Below are positions 25,080 through 34,015 of a stretch of 37,944 nucleotides of DNA, in pieces. The number at the start of each line of letters is the position of its first letter. Position 1 is the stretch's first letter. The stretch comes from Bacteroidales bacterium (lineage in GTDB: Bacteria; Bacteroidota; Bacteroidia; Bacteroidales; F082), in assembly GCA_016282015.1 (NCBI GenBank), contig JAEEJS010000050.1, positions 1-37,944 on the forward strand. The letters are read 5' to 3'. A program made the translations under genes and the position numbers. The notes beneath the pieces were generated by a model. The model made no database searches. It was given only the letters and a program-made list of their open reading frames with translations, and had not been told where the DNA came from.

Positions 25080-26022
25080 TGGTGTCTAACCAATTCTTCA
25101 CGTTCTTTTCGATTCTGGCTTTGATATCTTCGGTCTCAGCGGCTTTCTGGAAGGCTTTTCCTGTCACCTTCTCGTAAAGCTCGATGTAACGGTCTGAAAT
25201 GCCGGCCACGATTTCAGGTGTCATTTCCGGAACCTTCTGTCCTTCCTTACCCTGGAAGCCGTTTGCCATCAGCCATTCGCGGACGAACTCCTTGGAGAGC
25301 TGCTTCACAGGCATGCCCTTTGCGAAGCATTCCTCGTACTGGTCGGCTATGAAATAACGCGATGAGTCTGGAGTGTGAATCTCGTCCATGAGGTAGATCT
25401 GATCGCCAATCTTACCGAATTCGTACTTGGTGTCGACCAAAATCAAACCGTGCTTGGCGGCGACTTCAGTACCGCGCTGGAACAGTTTGCGGGTGATGAC
25501 CTCAATTTTCTCGTAGTCTTCCTTGCTGATAAGTCCTTGACGGATAATCTCTTCCTTCGAGATGTCCTCGTCGTGACCTTCTTCAGCTTTTGTTGTCGGG
25601 GTGATGATAGGCTCTGCGAACTTCTGGTGTTCCTTCATGCCGTCAGGAATCTGCACTCCGCAAATGGTGTGCTGACCGCTCTTGTAAGTACGCCATGATG
25701 AACCTGTCAAGTAGCCACGGATAATCATCTCGACAGGGAACGGCTTGCAGAGCTTGCCCACTGTCACCATCGGATCGGGAGTGGCGATCTTCCAGTTTGG
25801 CACTATGTCGGTGGTCATGTCCAAAAATTCAGCTGCTATCTGGTTGAGAATCTGGCCTTTGTACGGAATGCCCTCAGGCAGAATGACGTCGAATGCCGAG
25901 ATGCGGTCGGTGGCGACCATCACCAGATATTTGTTGTCGATGAAATAAACATCACGAACCTTGCCGTGATAAACCTTTGTTTGACCTTTGAAATTGTAGT
26001 CAGTTCTTGTTAAAGCTTTCAT
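25072..26022 (-). CDS. purC: Phosphoribosylaminoimidazole-succinocarboxamide synthase
   Basis: A 316-residue SAICAR synthetase: it joins aspartate to CAIR with ATP in purine biosynthesis. Seen in the sequence: [30 protein letters not shown] in the N-terminal half (KVRDVY signature), [20 protein letters not shown], and [31 protein letters not shown] start it at the ATG at 26022 ([10 protein letters not shown]). An open frame extends to 26118, but it overlaps phoH and gives a low-complexity run of asparagines. It is the second gene of the operon, 19 bases after phoH. Confidence 0.95.
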   Translation of the reverse strand: MKALTRTDYNFKGQTKVYHGKVRDVYFIDNKYLVMVATDRISAFDVILPEGIPYKGQILNQIAAEFLDMTTDIVPNWKIATPDPMVTVGKLCKPFPVEMIIRGYLTGSSWRTYKSGQHTICGVQIPDGMKEHQKFAEPIITPTTKAEEGHDEDISKEEIIRQGLISKEDYEKIEVITRKLFQRGTEVAAKHGLILVDTKYEFGKIGDQIYLMDEIHTPDSSRYFIADQYEECFAKGMPVKQLSKEFVREWLMANGFQGKEGQKVPEMTPEIVAGISDRYIELYEKVTGKAFQKAAETEDIKARIEKNVKNWLDTNE

Positions 26023-26041
26023 TGTATGATTGTTGTTATTA

Positions 26042-27034
26042 TTATTTTTCAGACATCTGTTCAGACTGCGTTTCTTCTTCATCATTATCATGATAAAACT
26101 TCTTGTACGCATTGACAATCTCGGTCACTAGCTTGTGGCGGACCACGTCTTTGTCGTCAAGGAATATGAACTCTATGCCCTTAACATGTCCGAGAACGTC
26201 AACGGCCTGCGGCAGTCCCGACGGAGTGTTTTTCGGAAGGTCGATCTGCGTCACGTCGCCCGTTATCACAAACTTGGCGTCGCGGCCCATTCTGGTCAAG
26301 AACATCTTCAGCTGCGCCCTGGTGGCATTCTGGGCCTCATCCAAAATCACGAAAGCGTGGTCGAGAGTGCGGCCTCTCATGAACGCCAGAGGCGCAATCT
26401 CTATGGTGCCGTCTTCCATGTAGCCGTTCAACTTAGCCTGCGGAAGCATGTCGCGCAAGGCGTCGTACAAAGGCTGCAGATACGGATCGAGCTTGTCTTT
26501 CAAGTCGCCCGGCAAAAAACCGAGGTTCTCGCCTGCCTCCACCGCCGGCCGCGTCAGTATGATGCGGCGCACCTCACGGTTTTTCAAGGCGCGCACGGCA
26601 AGGGCCACTGCGGTGTAGGTCTTACCGGTTCCGGCAGGACCAATGGCGAAAATCATGTCCTTCTTTGCTATGGACTCAACCATCTTCTTCTGGTTGACAG
26701 TTATAGCCTTCACCTGCATTCCGTTACGCCCGTAAACCAGCACCTCGTCGTCACCCATGCTCTTCACATATGGAGTCTCGCCTCCCGAAATCATCACATC
26801 CTCAATGACCTGAGGATTGATGCTTCCATAACGCTCGAGATGGTTCACCAACATGGTCAGACGGTCGAGGAAATAATTAACCTCATCCTCCCCTCCAATC
26901 ACCTTCACAAAATCGCCGCGAGCAATGATTTTCAGCTTTGGAAACAAGTTCTTAATTATCGTAAGATGTTGATCCTTAGCACCATACAAATCACTCGGAT
27001 TGACATTTTCTATCTGGACTATCTGTTCCGCCAT
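26042..27034 (-). CDS. PhoH-family ATPase (YbeZ-like)
   Basis: A 330-residue cytoplasmic ATPase. Walker A is [11 protein letters not shown], Walker B is [11 protein letters not shown], and [17 protein letters not shown] and [11 protein letters not shown] are family signatures. Bacterial YbeZ-type PhoH proteins are linked to ribosome maturation and RNA processing, often with the RNase YbeY; that gene is not in the window. An N-terminal ~100-residue KH-like region precedes the ATPase domain, as usual. It is the first gene of phoH-purC-alkD and has a TATATTTG box upstream. Confidence 0.92.
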   Translation of the reverse strand: MAEQIVQIENVNPSDLYGAKDQHLTIIKNLFPKLKIIARGDFVKVIGGEDEVNYFLDRLTMLVNHLERYGSINPQVIEDVMISGGETPYVKSMGDDEVLVYGRNGMQVKAITVNQKKMVESIAKKDMIFAIGPAGTGKTYTAVALAVRALKNREVRRIILTRPAVEAGENLGFLPGDLKDKLDPYLQPLYDALRDMLPQAKLNGYMEDGTIEIAPLAFMRGRTLDHAFVILDEAQNATRAQLKMFLTRMGRDAKFVITGDVTQIDLPKNTPSGLPQAVDVLGHVKGIEFIFLDDKDVVRHKLVTEIVNAYKKFYHDNDEEETQSEQMSEK

Positions 27035-27061
27035 TTAATTTTCTACGTTAAATTCAATATG

Positions 27062-27136
27062 CAAATATAAAAAATAAAAATTGTTCATAACTTTTTTATT
27101 TCGATAAAAAAATATCATTATAAAAACGTATTTTTG
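27062..27136. promoter_or_regulatory. Divergent -7 boxes for phoH and the SAM hydrolase gene
   Basis: TATATTTG on the minus strand (27062-27069) faces phoH, and TATTTTTG on the plus strand (27129-27136) faces the gene at 27177. The sequence between is very AT-rich. No clear -33 boxes were found. Confidence 0.45.
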
Positions 27137-27176
27137 CATCTGTCAAACGACATATTGAAAAGAAGGGCGGATAATT

Positions 27177-27950
27177 ATGGCAATCATAACATTAACAAGC
27201 GATTGGGGACAGTCAGACTATTACGTTGCTGCTGTCAAAGGTGCCATTCTGTCAGCCGTACCCGGCGTCAACGTCGTTGATATCACCCACAACATTGAGC
27301 CTTGGGACATAGCCTCGGCGGCCTTCATTATCCGCAACTGTTACCGCAACTTTCCCGAAGGAACCATACACATCATAGCTGTTGAGACCGAAGAGTCGGC
27401 AGAAAAGCCTCACATAGCGTTGAAAGCCAACGGACATTATTTCATTGGCACCGACAACGACATCTTCTCGCTCATATTGGGCGACACTCCATACGAGGCC
27501 GTCACCATAGAGGTGATTCAGGACTCCGACTACTTCACCTTCACCACCCGCGACCGCTTCGTTAAGGTAGCCGCCATGATAGCCAATGGACAGCCGTTCA
27601 GCGAGATAGGCCATCCTTATCCTGAAATCCGCAAGTGCGTCACCTTCCAGCCTACCATAGACGGCAACTCCATCCACGGCATAGTCACTTTCGTGGATTC
27701 TTACGAGAATCTGGTGACCAACATCACCAAGGAATTGTTCGAGAAGATGCGCAACGGCCGTAAGTTCGAAATCCGCATAGGGAAATACGTCATCGACAAA
27801 GTTTGCCGCAGCTACACCGAAGTTGCCATTCCGGATGTAGTGGCCCTGTTTGGCTCACACGGCTTCCTTGAAATAGCGATAAATCACGGAAGAGCCGCAT
27901 CGCTGCTGGGCTTCTCCCGTGATTCATCAGTTGATATTTTCTTTATGTAA
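27177..27950 (+). CDS. SAM hydroxide adenosyltransferase (DUF62 / fluorinase-like family)
   Basis: A 257-residue protein of the family containing SAM-dependent fluorinase, chlorinase and the common S-adenosyl-L-methionine hydrolases. The N-terminal TLTSDWGQSDYYVAAVKG and the VVDITHNIEPWDIASAAF segment are typical, as are TDNDIFSLIL and the C-terminal NHGRAASLLG. Most such bacterial genes encode hydrolases that split SAM to adenosine and methionine. Nothing here indicates a halogenase, and the fluorinase-specific loop is not evident. It is a single gene, ending two bases from the convergent PurF paralog. Confidence 0.9.
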   Translation: MAIITLTSDWGQSDYYVAAVKGAILSAVPGVNVVDITHNIEPWDIASAAFIIRNCYRNFPEGTIHIIAVETEESAEKPHIALKANGHYFIGTDNDIFSLILGDTPYEAVTIEVIQDSDYFTFTTRDRFVKVAAMIANGQPFSEIGHPYPEIRKCVTFQPTIDGNSIHGIVTFVDSYENLVTNITKELFEKMRNGRKFEIRIGKYVIDKVCRSYTEVAIPDVVALFGSHGFLEIAINHGRAASLLGFSRDSSVDIFFM

Positions 27951-27952
27951 GA

Positions 27953-29362
27953 TTATTTGTCGCCGTAAGACGAGCCGTCGAAGCAGTGTGTGCAAATCTG
28001 GCATTTAGGCATTCCTATAGCTTTGCAAATATTATCCAAAGTATTGAATTTCAGTGTGTCAACACCTATATGTTTGCGCAGCATCTCCACCAGGTTGGCA
28101 TATTGCTTGGTCGATGGGTCGCAGTAAAGCTCGATATTCTTTGTGCTGTCGCCTTCAAGCTCCTGAACGCAACGACGTGTGATGAGCTCCAGTTCGTTCT
28201 TCGAAGCGCTGAAGTTCAGGAAGTTGCAGCCGTAGAGCAATGGCGGGCAGCTGATGCGGATGTGCACCTCTTTTGCGCCGTAGTCGTAGAGCATCTTCAC
28301 GTTATCGCGAAGCTGTGTGCCACGCACTATTGAATCGTCGCAGAACACAACACTCTTACCTTTGAGCAGGGCGTGGTTAGGGATGAGTTTCATCTTGGCC
28401 ACGTGCTCTCTCTGTGACTGGCTGACCGGCATGAAGCTGCGCGACCAGGTTGGAGTGTATTTGACCACGCTGCGCACATACGGAATCTTCCTTGCATGCG
28501 AATAACCTATGGCCATTCCTATACCTGAATCCGGGATAGGAGCCACATAGTCGGCCTCCACGTCATCGTGCTCACCCATGGCGAAACCGTTGCGGTAACG
28601 CATCTCCTCAACATTGATATTCTCGTAGTCTGATGCCGGGAATCCGTAGTAAATCCAAAGGAACGAGCAAATCTGGTTCTTGTCGGCAGGAGCCTGCAGC
28701 TGTGTAACGCCGTCTTGGGTGATCTTTACGATTTCGCCCGGTCCGACAAATCTTTCTGTTTCGTAATCGAGGTTGATGTAGCTGTGACTCTCCGAAGCGA
28801 CTACATAGCCTGTTTCGTTCTTACCGATGACGATAGGAGTACGTCCGTAGAAGTCGCGGGCCGCAATCACTCCGTCCGGGGTAAGAATGAGCATTGAGAC
28901 TGAGCCTCTTACCTTTTTATAGACATTATTGATACCGTCCACAAAGTCGGCGCCCTGAGTAATCAACAAGGCCACGAGCTCTGTAGGGTTGGTGTCGCCA
29001 TGACTCAACTCAGCGAAGTGTTGCTTGTTGTCGAGGCATTCCTTTTCCAAATCCTTCAGATTGGTGATTTTAGCCACAGTTACGATGGCAAACTTGCCGA
29101 GGTGTGAGTTGACCACTATAGGCTGCGCGTCGGTGTCGCTGATGATGCCGATGCCGCTGTTGCCATAAAACTTCGGGAGTTCGTCTTCAAACTTGGTTCT
29201 GAAATATGAGCCCTTGAGGCTGTGGATGGAACGGTTGAAAGTTTCGCCGTCGAATGTGCAGATACCGCCAGACGAGGTACCTAGATGTGAGTGATAATCA
29301 ATGCCATAGAAGAGGTCTGTGATACAAGGCCTTTGTGATACGATTCCGAAAAATCCGCTCAT
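27953..29362 (-). CDS. PurF-like amidophosphoribosyltransferase paralog lacking the catalytic Cys
   Basis: A 469-residue relative of glutamine phosphoribosylpyrophosphate amidotransferase. The Ntn-type glutaminase domain (residues 1-~240) has the family fold markers GIGIISDTDAQPIVV and ARDFYGRTPIVIG, but the protein starts MSGFFGI. The nucleophilic Cys2 of PurF (MCGIFGI) is Ser here. The phosphoribosyltransferase domain keeps the PRPP loop VVFCDDSIVRGTQ near residue 345 and a C-terminal CQICTHCF, possibly a metal or cluster site. A PurF paralog starting with Gly instead of Cys is known to me from Bacteroides, alongside a normal PurF. It may be ammonia-dependent or regulatory. Confidence 0.88.
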   Translation of the reverse strand: MSGFFGIVSQRPCITDLFYGIDYHSHLGTSSGGICTFDGETFNRSIHSLKGSYFRTKFEDELPKFYGNSGIGIISDTDAQPIVVNSHLGKFAIVTVAKITNLKDLEKECLDNKQHFAELSHGDTNPTELVALLITQGADFVDGINNVYKKVRGSVSMLILTPDGVIAARDFYGRTPIVIGKNETGYVVASESHSYINLDYETERFVGPGEIVKITQDGVTQLQAPADKNQICSFLWIYYGFPASDYENINVEEMRYRNGFAMGEHDDVEADYVAPIPDSGIGMAIGYSHARKIPYVRSVVKYTPTWSRSFMPVSQSQREHVAKMKLIPNHALLKGKSVVFCDDSIVRGTQLRDNVKMLYDYGAKEVHIRISCPPLLYGCNFLNFSASKNELELITRRCVQELEGDSTKNIELYCDPSTKQYANLVEMLRKHIGVDTLKFNTLDNICKAIGMPKCQICTHCFDGSSYGDK

Positions 29363-29390
29363 TTTTTTATTAGGATTAAAAATTAAGCGG

Positions 29391-29424
29391 CAAAAATAAA
29401 AAAAAAGTTAAAACGTTGAACAAA
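29391..29424 (-). promoter_or_regulatory. Promoter of the PurF paralog gene
   Basis: TTTG (29421-29424), 22 bases, then TATTTTTG (29391-29398) on the minus strand, 28 bases before the ATG. The spacer and -33 box lie inside the terminator of the upstream gene cluster. Confidence 0.55.
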
Positions 29425-29441
29425 CATTTTAACTTTTTTTT
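29399..29441 (-). terminator. Terminator of the surface-protein gene cluster
   Basis: AAAAAAAAGTTAAAA (29399-29413) and TTTTAACTTTTTTTT (29427-29441) are a perfect 15-bp inverted repeat with a 13-base loop. On either strand the stem ends in a run of Ts. It lies 20 bases after the last small gene of the duplicated cassette. Confidence 0.7.
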
Positions 29442-29460
29442 CAATTTCAATTTTCAACTG

Positions 29461-29724
29461 CTAACTCCTGGCTGAAGCAGATTTTCTCTTCTTCAATGCG
29501 TATCCCGCTCCCAAGGCGGTGAATATAAGCAGTCCACTGCCTAGCGGAGTGTCGTATGCGTTCAAATCACTGTTGATTCCGATGATCACGGCAGGCAACC
29601 ACGGCATCTCGTCCATAGTGGTGCGGTATGTGTTGTCCCAATCGGTAACCATGGCGTCTATCTGGGCATTCGCTCCGAAGCTCATCACCATGGCAAATAT
29701 TATCGATAATATGATCTTTTTCAT
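29461..29724 (-). CDS. Secreted 87-residue protein with C-terminal PLGSG-type hydrophobic tail (copy A)
   Basis: I do not recognise a family. A signal peptide (MKKIILSIIFAMVMSFG) ends at ANA|QID. The mature part is about 66 residues: an acidic, Trp-containing stretch (VTDWDNTYRTT), a short middle, then PLGSGLLIFTALGAGYALKKRK. The tail, a motif, then a hydrophobic span, then basic residues, has the layout of C-terminal sorting or anchoring signals. The homologous protein at 33734-33997 is also 87 residues and shares this tail nearly exactly. It has a Shine-Dalgarno-like AAGGAGA upstream, lies 32 bases after the giant beta-helix gene, and is followed by a strong terminator. Confidence 0.8.
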   Translation of the reverse strand: MKKIILSIIFAMVMSFGANAQIDAMVTDWDNTYRTTMDEMPWLPAVIIGINSDLNAYDTPLGSGLLIFTALGAGYALKKRKSASARS

Positions 29725-29756
29725 CTCTGTATCTCCTTATCTGTTACCAATTGTTT

Positions 29757-32700
29757 TTATCTGACTACCATCTTCTGGGTCATAGTCTCCGCTCCCGTCA
29801 GTCTCAGTATGTAGACTCCCGTGGCTCCCAGATTGATCGTCTCCACTCCGTTGACGCGTCTTGTCATCACCTTGCGGCCCAGGGCGTCGTAGACTTGAAG
29901 CTCGCCTTCGCCGCATACCACTACGTCGTTGCCGCTTTGGTATGCGAACTCTTCGTTTTCGGAGCCGCCTCCATTATAGCTCAATCGGACAATGAAACGC
30001 GCATCGCTGTCTTTAGGCGAGCCTATGAAGCTGTATTTCCCCTCCAGCAGCATGTCGGTGTCCTGGCCCGTAAGCCTGTCTATCACGTGCAGGTAGCTGA
30101 AGTCGCCTACTTTGTCGCAGCTCAAGGTGTACTGGCCCGTGGTCTTGGCGCTGAAGTTGAGGCCGAAGGTCTTGACGTCGTCGCTCATGGTGGCGATGGC
30201 GTAGTTCTCCCCCTCCCGGTTGATGTATAGCATCTGCACATCCGGGTTGCGGTGGTTTATCTTGGGCAGCCCTTCTCCCTCTTCCTTGAACAGGGCGTAG
30301 GCCACGTCTTCGTAGCTGTTGTTGGACACTGTGAATTCTATATATTCGCTGCCGGCTTTTGATGATGGTGCCGCGTCGGTCCTATGTATCGTAAGCTCGC
30401 CTGTGGTCAGCGCCTTGACGAGTATGCCCTCGCCGGGCTTGATGGCGGTGCCGTCTCCTATTGTCGCCCCCCAACTTCCGCTCTTTGTCAATCTGTAGAA
30501 GCCTTCAGTTAACAAATCGTCATTAACAATAGCGCAACCCCCACCACCTTTATATATACTAAATGTGTAGGGATTCCCTATAAGGTTCCAACCTGAGAGT
30601 GCGCCTCCCGCAGCTTCAGGACTATTGGTAACTTTATATTTCACTTCTGCGGTATGAATCTCACCGGTATACTCTATACTTAAATTGTGTTTGTTTCTGT
30701 AAAGATAACCGCGGCCATTCTCCAATCTGTCAAATTCATCATGAACTGTATAGTTTTCCCATATAGCAGTTTTTTCATTATATCTGAACAAATCAAAATT
30801 ATATGGTGCAGATTCCGATGTTATAAGATTCACTCCCGGATTTTCTCCTGACAGCATGACATTTTCCACAGGAGACGATATGGTGTACCATCCGTAAACA
30901 TCGTCTTTTTCATCTTTTGCGGCTTTTGCGATGCTCTTCAAAACCGACACTTTCACTGATGCCTCTTGGTCATAAACCAACTGCCCGTCTTTTTCTGCCT
31001 CTATAAATATAGCACTATGCTTGGAGCCGAATTTAATAGGATAATCGATTTTATATTTGTCATCAATTATTATAGGGGCATTTATAAACTGTGTGCCATT
31101 TTGTACATAAACCATTGTGGTCCAGTTAGATGTTGTATGATCCTCTGAATATCTCAATGTCTTTTGTAACAACAGTTCCTTTTGATTATCCGTTGTCAGC
31201 CAGTACATCATATAGTTATCACTAATGAAGTTGTCCTCCGTTCCATTATTCTTTAGCCCTGATGTTACTTTTAAACTATTTGGCAATGGATTTCCAGCCA
31301 CTTTTGACACACCTATTAAAGCGGTGTTGCTAAGCGGGCCTTGAATTTCAATAGTTCCATTGTTATTTGACAGATAGACATTGGCTTTTGTAGCATCGCC
31401 TATATTTCCAATGATTCTAGTGTCGCCTTGTATTTTTAATCTGCTACCGGAACTATACACACCGCCCACAGTATAGCTTGCATTTTCTTCTATATTGCAA
31501 TCTTTTACAATTAGAGTTCCAGATCCATAGATAAACGCACCTCCGCCTCCTGTGCCGGAATCATTTTGTTCGCCCAATGATGAATTGTTTTTTATTTTGC
31601 AGTTTTCCATCGTCAGGCCCCCGTTCGTGTTTACAAAAACACCTCCTCCTCTCCAATCACTATTGTTTCCAGTGATCGTGCATTTTTTTATAATGCTGTT
31701 GCTATTATCATGAACATAAATGCCACCGCCATCCGAAACGTCTGATGTAACATTGCCTTGGTTTTTCACAACATTATTTTTGATCACACAATCCTCAATC
31801 AAGGCATTATTGGTGCAGATACGGATGCCTCCGCCCTTACTGTTAGCCCTGTTATAGCTGATTTCAGAATTTTTTATTGTATATGTTGATCCAGGGGTAT
31901 TTTTACCGAACATATAAATACCACTGCCGCCGCCGTCTCCAACGTTATAGGTGACTATGCAATTATCGACATATAATGTTCCTGAACTATGTATACCCGT
32001 TCCAGTGCCAAAAACTTGAGTACCGGTTCTTCTGCTGAAGTTCTCTTTAACAGTGATACCACTAATTGTCAGTATGCCTTGATTGAGTAATCCGCTACCA
32101 TCGCCCAAATTGCAGCCGCCCTTAATAATGCCCTTACCATAAATTGTCAAGTTTGCACCAGATTGGACCTTCATGACATAGCCGTTGCTAAATCCCATAC
32201 TGTTATAGCCGGGTATGTCTTCAGACGGATCGTAATAATCCGGAAGTGTGAATAAATTACGGTCGATAGTATGTCCATTCATCCGCATGACAACAGTACC
32301 TTTCACCTCCAATGGACCTTCTGTCGATGTCAGGGTATTTCCATTTATCGTATTTTCACAGACATAATCGTTATTTAACGATATGTGTCTTGTTTTTCCG
32401 CTATTTGCCAATAGGGTTTTCAGCTCTTTCCATGTGCTGATGCTTTGCACGTCTATTCCGGTAAATGTCTCCGATCCGTAATAATCATCTGATTTGGCCG
32501 AAACTGTCACATTACTCGTCTTCCCTTCTTTGCTTATACTGGTCGTAAAATCTATGCCATATACAAGCTCTCTGCCGTAATATGTCACAGCAGGAATAAT
32601 CGGGGCGGTATATATATCTGTAGTATTTATACCTGATACTATTGCAGCAGGTACATAGAATTCCTTATCGTTACCGGTATATACCCTCTCATAACGCTTT

Positions 32701-33632
32701 AAAATCTTATTGTAACCTTGCGGAATAGGATTGCTGTCGCAATATGCATGAGTGCCTTGGTTGTCATCAGCATTAACTTGTTGTTCACCATTGTTAAATT
32801 TATGGGTGAAATATGCTGTTTCCCAGTCCGTATCATAACCTTTCGGCAAGTGGAAGGTTCCGAAAACTGTAGTCGAAGTGTGTTCAATCTGCCAATGTGC
32901 CTGGGTACAGTTAGTATAGGTGACAAAGCTCTCAGTACCCGGCCTGCTGATCAATCCGACAAAACCGGCACAATTGTTAGTGGATCCCGCCATAGTACCG
33001 TCGAATATGCAATTCTCGAGTTTCACTGTCGAGCCGCTAATCCAGCCTATCAGACCGCCGTCATTACTTCCGTTACAATTTATAGTGACGCTGCTGGTAC
33101 AATTCTTTACATTAATTGTTGTAGAATAGCCGGTGCCCCTTTGCTCAGCGCATGAAACAATTCCGCCGGCATATTTGAAATGAGATGTGACAGTGCCTTC
33201 AACTGTAAGATTACTAATTGTAGCCCCACCATCCACCCAGGCGAAAGGAGCGACACAATAATAATATTTTTCATCTGTTTTCTCTATATTGACATATAGC
33301 GTATGCCAATCGCCATCAAAGTTGCCTGCAAACAATTTTCCTATCCAGTCAACATGATCTTTAGGTTGTTTAAGCTCACCCACCATGGTTCTCACTGGAT
33401 TGTTTTGAGTACCTATGTCATCTCCAAGCTTAATATATTTATCATGATAATCATACCCATTTGTGACGCTATTTGCAAAAGCATCCCAATCGGTATTATT
33501 CATGATAATATATGGATCATCTTCGGTGCCGCTACCGCCACCCGAAAATGTAGCCTGTCCCCACGCTATTGTTGAAATAAAAATTGAAATAAATGTAAAA
33601 ACAATCTGCTTTTTTACAAACGATCTTATCAT
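29757..33632 (-). CDS. Giant secreted beta-helix protein with T9SS sorting domain (copy A)
   Basis: A 1291-residue surface protein. The signal peptide (MIRSFVKKQIVFTF start) ends near AWG|QATF. Residues ~30-250 resemble GLUG-type repeats (DGGLIGWISGSTVKLENC). Residues ~490-800 are right-handed beta-helix repeats with pectin-lyase-like spacing (NSEISYNRANSKGGGIRI, GGGVFVNTNGGLTMENC). Residues ~870-1290 form a conserved C-terminal block ending in a T9SS type A domain (GELQVYDALGRKV, GVYILRLTG, TQKMVV). It should be exported by T9SS and anchored or released at the surface, with an adhesin or glycan-binding role inferred. The ATG at 33632 has AAAGGAGG just upstream. The final ~240 residues are encoded by visibly more GC-rich DNA than the rest. 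Confidence 0.88.
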   Translation of the reverse strand: MIRSFVKKQIVFTFISIFISTIAWGQATFSGGGSGTEDDPYIIMNNTDWDAFANSVTNGYDYHDKYIKLGDDIGTQNNPVRTMVGELKQPKDHVDWIGKLFAGNFDGDWHTLYVNIEKTDEKYYYCVAPFAWVDGGATISNLTVEGTVTSHFKYAGGIVSCAEQRGTGYSTTINVKNCTSSVTINCNGSNDGGLIGWISGSTVKLENCIFDGTMAGSTNNCAGFVGLISRPGTESFVTYTNCTQAHWQIEHTSTTVFGTFHLPKGYDTDWETAYFTHKFNNGEQQVNADDNQGTHAYCDSNPIPQGYNKILKRYERVYTGNDKEFYVPAAIVSGINTTDIYTAPIIPAVTYYGRELVYGIDFTTSISKEGKTSNVTVSAKSDDYYGSETFTGIDVQSISTWKELKTLLANSGKTRHISLNNDYVCENTINGNTLTSTEGPLEVKGTVVMRMNGHTIDRNLFTLPDYYDPSEDIPGYNSMGFSNGYVMKVQSGANLTIYGKGIIKGGCNLGDGSGLLNQGILTISGITVKENFSRRTGTQVFGTGTGIHSSGTLYVDNCIVTYNVGDGGGSGIYMFGKNTPGSTYTIKNSEISYNRANSKGGGIRICTNNALIEDCVIKNNVVKNQGNVTSDVSDGGGIYVHDNSNSIIKKCTITGNNSDWRGGGVFVNTNGGLTMENCKIKNNSSLGEQNDSGTGGGGAFIYGSGTLIVKDCNIEENASYTVGGVYSSGSRLKIQGDTRIIGNIGDATKANVYLSNNNGTIEIQGPLSNTALIGVSKVAGNPLPNSLKVTSGLKNNGTEDNFISDNYMMYWLTTDNQKELLLQKTLRYSEDHTTSNWTTMVYVQNGTQFINAPIIIDDKYKIDYPIKFGSKHSAIFIEAEKDGQLVYDQEASVKVSVLKSIAKAAKDEKDDVYGWYTISSPVENVMLSGENPGVNLITSESAPYNFDLFRYNEKTAIWENYTVHDEFDRLENGRGYLYRNKHNLSIEYTGEIHTAEVKYKVTNSPEAAGGALSGWNLIGNPYTFSIYKGGGGCAIVNDDLLTEGFYRLTKSGSWGATIGDGTAIKPGEGILVKALTTGELTIHRTDAAPSSKAGSEYIEFTVSNNSYEDVAYALFKEEGEGLPKINHRNPDVQMLYINREGENYAIATMSDDVKTFGLNFSAKTTGQYTLSCDKVGDFSYLHVIDRLTGQDTDMLLEGKYSFIGSPKDSDARFIVRLSYNGGGSENEEFAYQSGNDVVVCGEGELQVYDALGRKVMTRRVNGVETINLGATGVYILRLTGAETMTQKMVVR

Positions 33633-33733
33633 TATTCCTCCTTTATTTATGAGGTTTTCGAACGCAACAAGTATGTCCAAAGAACCAGTCTTCAACTGGG
33701 CTGCAAAAATAATAATAAAATCAATAAGTTACA
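33633..33733 (-). promoter_or_regulatory. Leader with possible promoter and strong Shine-Dalgarno
   Basis: TATTTTTG on the minus strand (33704-33711) is a possible -7 box without a clear -33. A small hairpin (CCAGT/ACTGG, 33685-33699) follows. AAAGGAGG (33637-33644) lies four bases before the ATG at 33632. The cassette copy may therefore be transcribed from the upstream genes, from here, or both. Confidence 0.45.
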
Positions 33734-33997
33734 CTAATTTTTATTATTTTTCTTTTTCAGCAACACATATCCGGCGCCCATGGCGGTAAATATCAGCAAT
33801 CCGCTGCCCAGAGGGGCTTCCGGATCGTAGTCTCCGTTCAAAATGCCAATGGCATAATACAAGAACGGATTGTCAGGAGGATTCACTTCGGTTCTTTCAA
33901 TGCTACCTTCCCAATCGGCCACATACCAGTCGCTTTGAGCACTGACAGTAAAACTCATCATTATTGCAAATACAATCGATAAAATCAGTTTCTTCAT
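33734..33997 (-). CDS. Secreted 87-residue protein with C-terminal PLGSG-type hydrophobic tail (copy B)
   Basis: Homolog of the protein at 29461-29724 and exactly the same length. A signal peptide (MKKLILSIVFAIMMSFT) ends at VSA|QSD, followed by YVADWEGSIERT, a Pro-rich middle, then APLGSGLLIFTAMGAGYVLLKKK. The two copies agree in the signal peptide, the DW(D/E) motif and almost all of the tail, but diverge between, so the ends are under stronger constraint. I start it at 33997; an in-frame ATG at 34012 would add MEGKE and sits only three bases after the preceding gene's stop. No family is recognised. It follows the second giant beta-helix gene by 18 bases. Confidence 0.8.
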   Translation of the reverse strand: MKKLILSIVFAIMMSFTVSAQSDWYVADWEGSIERTEVNPPDNPFLYYAIGILNGDYDPEAPLGSGLLIFTAMGAGYVLLKKKNNKN

Positions 33998-34015
33998 CTC
34001 TTTACCCTCCATACT

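Noticed and set aside
26023..26118. N-terminal extension of purC
   Set aside because: Would overlap phoH and encode low-complexity asparagines; the family N-terminus fits the ATG at 26022.
26135..27070. 311-residue plus-strand open frame
   Set aside because: Antisense to phoH, with no recognisable motif, while phoH has intact Walker motifs on the other strand.
27177..27950. Possible halogenase (fluorinase or chlorinase)
   Set aside because: The family includes them, but no halogenase-specific insertion or gene cluster is visible; SAM hydrolase is the default reading.
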